Shown piece by piece: positions 5,812 through 8,869 of a stretch of 8,869 nt of DNA. The number at the start of each line of letters is the position of its first letter. Within the stretch, counting starts at the first letter, position 1. The stretch is from Flavobacteriaceae bacterium (GTDB lineage Bacteria; Bacteroidota; Bacteroidia; Flavobacteriales; Flavobacteriaceae), in the NCBI GenBank assembly GCA_030625995.1, contig DAOUPU010000091.1, positions 1 through 8,869 of the forward strand. Direction: 5' to 3'. The notes under the pieces are model-generated. The model did no database searches. It was not told where the DNA came from and was given only the letters and a program-made list of their open reading frames with translations. A program made the translations under genes and the position numbers.

Positions 5812-6762
5812 TTGAACGAAAGAATAATTGAACTAAATGAAATAAATCCAAAAGACTTTTTTGGAACACATAATGCCAATATCGAATTGGTAAAAAAGCA
5901 TTTTCCCAAACTGAAAATTGTAGCACGAGGCAACCAACTTAAAATTTTTGGGGAACCTGTTTTACTAGATGAATTTGAGAAACGTTTTGATATGCTCACG
6001 AAATATTTTCACCGTTATAACAAAATTGACGAAAATAGTATTGAGCGAATCTTAGCAGCTAATTCCGAAATTAGTGATTTAAAAAAGTCAAACGATATTT
6101 TGGTACATGGCGTAAATGGGCGACTTATCAAAGCACTATCAGTAAACCAACGGAAAATGGTGGATCTTATGCGGACCAATGATATGCTTTTTGCTGTTGG
6201 TCCGGCGGGTACAGGAAAAACATATACTGCAGTTGCATTGGCGGTTAAAGCATTAAAGGATCAGGAGGTAAGAAAAATTATATTGACCAGGCCTGCTGTG
6301 GAATCCGGAGAAAATTTAGGATTTTTACCCGGTGATTTAAAAGAGAAATTGGATCCTTATATGCAGCCCCTTTATGATGCCCTGCGCGATATGATACCCT
6401 ATGAAAAGCTTGAGTCATATATTGAGAAAGGAATTGTTCAAATAGCACCTCTGGCTTTTATGAGAGGCAGAACATTGGACGGCGCGTTTGTAATTTTGGA
6501 TGAAGCACAGAACACAACGCACAATCAAATGAAAATGTTTTTGACCAGAATGGGTAAGAATGCAAAATTTATTATTACCGGAGATCCCGGACAAATAGAT
6601 TTGCCGAGAAAGCAAATTTCTGGTTTGAAAGAAGTTTTACATTCACTTGACAGGATTGATGGAATTGCCCGAGTAACGCTGGATGATAAGGATGTAATTA
6701 GACATAAATTGGTGAAAAAAATTATCAATGCTTATGAAAAATTGGAATCTCGGGATTCATGA
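5812..6762 (+). CDS. phoH: PhoH family ATPase (316 aa)
   Basis: A cytoplasmic P-loop ATPase of the PhoH/YbeZ family, linked to RNA metabolism and ribosome maturation, often as partner of the endoribonuclease YbeY (family knowledge; no ybeY here). Walker A is GPAGTGKT (130-137) and Walker B is FVILDEAQN (226-234); LTRPAVESGENLGFLPGD (158-175) and FIITGDPGQIDLP (253-265) are further hallmarks. The N-terminal about 100 residues form the small domain typical of bacterial PhoH. The start is TTG at 5812: an in-frame stop lies at 5782-5784, no ATG or GTG lies between, and the first in-frame ATG is Met61, inside the conserved N-terminal domain; residues MNERIIELNEINPKDFFG match relatives from their first residue. 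purC follows 43 nt later and may be co-transcribed. Confidence 0.95.
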   Translation: MNERIIELNEINPKDFFGTHNANIELVKKHFPKLKIVARGNQLKIFGEPVLLDEFEKRFDMLTKYFHRYNKIDENSIERILAANSEISDLKKSNDILVHGVNGRLIKALSVNQRKMVDLMRTNDMLFAVGPAGTGKTYTAVALAVKALKDQEVRKIILTRPAVESGENLGFLPGDLKEKLDPYMQPLYDALRDMIPYEKLESYIEKGIVQIAPLAFMRGRTLDGAFVILDEAQNTTHNQMKMFLTRMGKNAKFIITGDPGQIDLPRKQISGLKEVLHSLDRIDGIARVTLDDKDVIRHKLVKKIINAYEKLESRDS

Positions 6763-6805
6763 TAAAATTCAAGATAATTAGGAGTACATTAAATATATTT
6801 ATAGA

Positions 6806-7756
6806 ATGAAGACAATAAACGACACCAATTTTAATTTTCCCGGGCAAAAAAATGTTTACAAAGGCAAAGTGAGAGAAGTATATAATATTAATGATGACTT
6901 GCTGGTAATGATTGCAAGTGACAGATTATCAGCCTTTGATGTCATCATGCCAAGGCAAATTCCATATAAGGGACAAATTCTCAATCAAATAGCTTATATG
7001 ATGATGGAGAAAACTAAGAATATCGTTCCAAATTGGTTGATCGCAACACCAGATCCTAATGTTGCCGTTGGAAAGTTATGTTCTCCTTTTAAAGTTGAAA
7101 TGGTTATACGTGGCTATCTTTCCGGACATGCTTGGAGAGAATATCGCGATGGGAAAAGAGAATTATGTGGGGTACCAATGCCGGAAGGAATGAAAGAAAA
7201 TGACAAATTTCCTCAACCCATACTTACCCCTTCCACCAAGGCTGATGGAGGGCTGCACGACGAAGATATTTCGAGAGAAGATATACTGGCCAATAACATT
7301 GTTACAGAAGAAGATTATTTGGTTTTAGAAGATTACACGAGAAAACTCTTTGACCTGGGTACGGAAATAGCAGACAAGCAAGGACTTATTTTAGTAGATA
7401 CCAAATACGAATTTGGAAAAACCAGAGATGGAAAAATTGTATTAATAGATGAAATTCATACGCCGGATTCTTCCCGATACTTTTATGCCGATGGGTATAC
7501 AGAAAGACAAGAAAAAGGAGAATCTCAAAAACAGTTATCCAAAGAGTTTGTGCGAGAATGGCTTATCGAAAACGGTTTTCAGGGATTGGAAGGACAGGTA
7601 ATTCCTGAAATGAATGATGATAAAATATTGGAAATATCCAACAGATATATTGAGCTATTCGAAAATATTACTGGAGAGCGATTCATAAAAGGAGATACTT
7701 CAAATATATTGAACCGTATTGAAGATAATGTTACGTCATTTTTGCTAAAATCATAA
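6806..7756 (+). CDS. purC: SAICAR synthase, PurC (316 aa)
   Basis: Phosphoribosylaminoimidazole-succinocarboxamide synthase joins CAIR and aspartate using ATP in purine biosynthesis; cytoplasmic. Signature motifs in order are YKGKVREVY (18-26), the nucleotide-binding start; ASDRLSAFDV (37-46); RGYLSGHAWREY (102-113); TPSTKADGGLHDE (141-153), the substrate loop; LVDTKYEFG (196-204); and IDEIHTPDSSRYF (214-226). At 316 aa it belongs to the longer form, as in yeast Ade1, rather than the roughly 240-aa E. coli type; the long form is normal in Bacteroidota. ATG at 6806. It lies 43 nt after phoH with no terminator between them. All key motifs are intact. Confidence 0.97.
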   Translation: MKTINDTNFNFPGQKNVYKGKVREVYNINDDLLVMIASDRLSAFDVIMPRQIPYKGQILNQIAYMMMEKTKNIVPNWLIATPDPNVAVGKLCSPFKVEMVIRGYLSGHAWREYRDGKRELCGVPMPEGMKENDKFPQPILTPSTKADGGLHDEDISREDILANNIVTEEDYLVLEDYTRKLFDLGTEIADKQGLILVDTKYEFGKTRDGKIVLIDEIHTPDSSRYFYADGYTERQEKGESQKQLSKEFVREWLIENGFQGLEGQVIPEMNDDKILEISNRYIELFENITGERFIKGDTSNILNRIEDNVTSFLLKS

Positions 7757-7884
7757 AGGATTTTTATACACGAGACGGTATATCATCATCATCATTGATA
7801 TTCAGATGTCATTAGAAAAAAAACATCTTTGAAATGCACGTTCTACAGAATTATTTAGAAATATATTTATCTAGAAGCTAATGA

Positions 7885-7900
7885 TAAATTTGTAAATTTG
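7885..7900 (+). promoter_or_regulatory. Tandem -7 elements before the J-domain gene
   Basis: TAAATTTG occurs twice back to back (7885-7892 and 7893-7900); each copy fits the Bacteroidota consensus TAnnTTTG. No TTG lies at the expected -33 distance of either copy. The following hairpin (7895-7918) would form the very 5' end of a transcript from the first copy. The rest of the 190-bp gap (7757-7946) contains an ATC trinucleotide run (7782-7795) and weak inverted repeats, with no gene seen. Confidence 0.45.
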
Positions 7901-7918
7901 AGAGTGGTTTCTCAAGTT
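7895..7918 (+). other. Hairpin in the 5' region of the J-domain gene
   Basis: TTGAGA (7898-7903) and TCTCAA (7910-7915) form a perfect 6-bp stem around GTGGTT, extended by a T-G pair (7897/7916) and two A-T pairs (7895-7896 with 7917-7918). It overlaps the second -7 element and ends 28 nt before the ATG. It could be an operator or an mRNA leader hairpin. It does not resemble the CIRCE heat-shock operator. Confidence 0.35.
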
Positions 7919-7946
7919 CACTATGTTTAACAGCAAATCGAAATAA

Positions 7947-8831
7947 ATGACTTTCATAGATTATTATAAAGTACTGGGAATTGATAAAAAGGCTACCGAA
8001 AAAGAAATTAAAAAAGCATATCGGAAATTAGCTAGAAAATACCATCCTGACCTGAATCCTGACGATAAGATTGCTGAGAAGAAGTTTAAAGAAATTAATG
8101 AGGCGAATGAAGTTTTAAGTCATCCGGAAAATCGTAAAAAATACGATAAATACGGAAAGGACTGGGAGCATGCTGAACAATTTGAAAAAGCACAGAAACA
8201 GCAACAATACCAAAGAGCTGCTCATCAGGGGCATTCTTCAAATTATTCAGAATCAGATTTTTCAGATTTTTTTAGTTCCATGTTCGGTGGAGGTTTTGGA
8301 GGTGCACGGGGAGCTGCAAAATTTAGGGGGCAAGATTTTAATGCAGAATTGCATCTCGATCTAAAAGATGTCTATCAAACCCATAAAAGAACTTTAACAG
8401 TTAACGGAAAAAACATCCGTTTAACGATACCGGCAGGTGTTAGAAATGGGCAAATAATAAAAATAAAAGGACACGGTGGAAAAGGTGTTAATGGAGGACC
8501 AAATGGTGATTTGCATATCAAATTTTCAATAGCCAATCATACGAGTTTTAAAAGAGATAGAGATAATTTATATAATACCGTTGATCTTGATCTGTACAAG
8601 GCTATACTCGGCGGCGAAATCAATATAAACACTTTTACCGGAAAAGTTAAACTAAAAGTAAAGCCAGAAACAAAGAATGGAACCAAGGTAAAACTAAAAG
8701 GAAAGGGCTTTCCGGTATACAAAAAAGAAGGTCAATTTGGAGATTTATACATTACTTTTCAAATAAATACACCAACTGATCTTACAGATAAAGAGAAAAC
8801 ACTATTTGAAGAATTGGCTAAATTAAGATAG
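7947..8831 (+). CDS. cbpA: Class B J-domain co-chaperone, CbpA-like (294 aa)
   Basis: A co-chaperone that stimulates DnaK (Hsp70) ATP hydrolysis and hands over unfolded clients; cytoplasmic. The J domain covers about residues 4-70 with the essential HPD at 33-35 (KYHPDLNP) and the closing ENRKKYDKYG (61-70). A Gln-rich linker (about 78-92) and a short Gly/Phe region (SSMFGGGFGGARG, 110-122) follow. The C-terminal substrate-binding domains include LTIPAGVRNGQIIKIKGHG (159-177) and VKLKGKGFP (248-256). No CxxCxGxG zinc-finger repeats are present, which separates it from DnaJ proper. Length is normal for CbpA. The adjacent downstream start, probably cbpM, supports the CbpA reading. It may carry a plain DnaJ-like name in other annotations. 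Confidence 0.92.
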   Translation: MTFIDYYKVLGIDKKATEKEIKKAYRKLARKYHPDLNPDDKIAEKKFKEINEANEVLSHPENRKKYDKYGKDWEHAEQFEKAQKQQQYQRAAHQGHSSNYSESDFSDFFSSMFGGGFGGARGAAKFRGQDFNAELHLDLKDVYQTHKRTLTVNGKNIRLTIPAGVRNGQIIKIKGHGGKGVNGGPNGDLHIKFSIANHTSFKRDRDNLYNTVDLDLYKAILGGEININTFTGKVKLKVKPETKNGTKVKLKGKGFPVYKKEGQFGDLYITFQINTPTDLTDKEKTLFEELAKLR

Positions 8832-8833
8832 AT

Positions 8834-8869
8834 ATGAAAACGATAAATTTCATCCCATTAGTTCAACTT
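8834..8869 (+). CDS. Partial CDS, probable chaperone modulator CbpM (first 12 codons)
   Basis: An ATG at 8834, 2 nt after the stop of the J-domain gene, opens a frame that runs off the window, encoding MKTINFIPLVQL. The tight spacing suggests translational coupling. In many bacteria, including Flavobacteriia, cbpA is followed directly by cbpM, a small MerR-like modulator that binds the J domain. The identity is inferred from position only; 12 residues are too few to show it from sequence. Confidence 0.5.
   Translation, partial: MKTINFIPLVQL

Noticed and set aside
7782..7795. ATC trinucleotide run as a phase-variable repeat
   Set aside because: Fewer than five units, non-coding and far from any -7 element; too short to suggest slippage control.
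1..8869. Defence system, prophage, CRISPR array or biosynthetic cluster
   Set aside because: All large genes belong to housekeeping or motility families; no spaced repeats, integrase, transposase or toxin-antitoxin pair is visible.

Overview
The window looks like ordinary chromosome from a gliding member of the Flavobacteriia (Bacteroidota). Evidence: strongly AT-rich DNA, a GldF/GldG pair, two DUF2911 exported proteins, Bacteroidota-type -7 promoter elements (TAnnTTTG), and no clear Shine-Dalgarno sequences before the starts. I recognise a family for every substantial coding region. I found no defence system, CRISPR array, biosynthetic cluster, rRNA or tRNA.

Layout. Positions 1-415 are non-coding, with several small inverted repeats and a terminator. 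Positions 422-564 hold a 143-bp imperfectly palindromic element with inverted ends and a 6-7 bp flanking direct repeat, read here as a non-autonomous insertion (MITE-like). It sits exactly at the stop codon of the next gene. Two minus-strand DUF2911 genes follow: a short putative lipoprotein (564-1055) and a longer secreted protein with a helical TPR-like tail (1172-2017).

Next is a tight minus-strand operon, transcribed from about 5690 down to 2104: a DUF62/SAM hydroxide adenosyltransferase-family protein, an antibiotic-biosynthesis-monooxygenase (ABM)-fold protein, gldF and gldG. Gaps are 17, 13 and 14 nt. GldF and GldG are the membrane and accessory parts of the gliding-associated ABC transporter; the ATPase gene gldA is not in the window.

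A 172-bp divergent promoter region (5640-5811) separates this operon from the plus-strand genes: phoH (TTG start), purC (SAICAR synthase, long form), a class B J-domain co-chaperone of CbpA type, and, 2 nt after it, the first 12 codons of a gene that is probably the CbpA modulator cbpM.

The items most worth a second look are the inserted palindromic element, which appears to have changed the DUF2911 stop codon from TAA to TAG without altering the protein and pushed its terminator away; the DUF62 protein, whose catalytic motifs differ from the canonical family; and a GC-rich hairpin block near the left edge. No new multi-gene system is evident.
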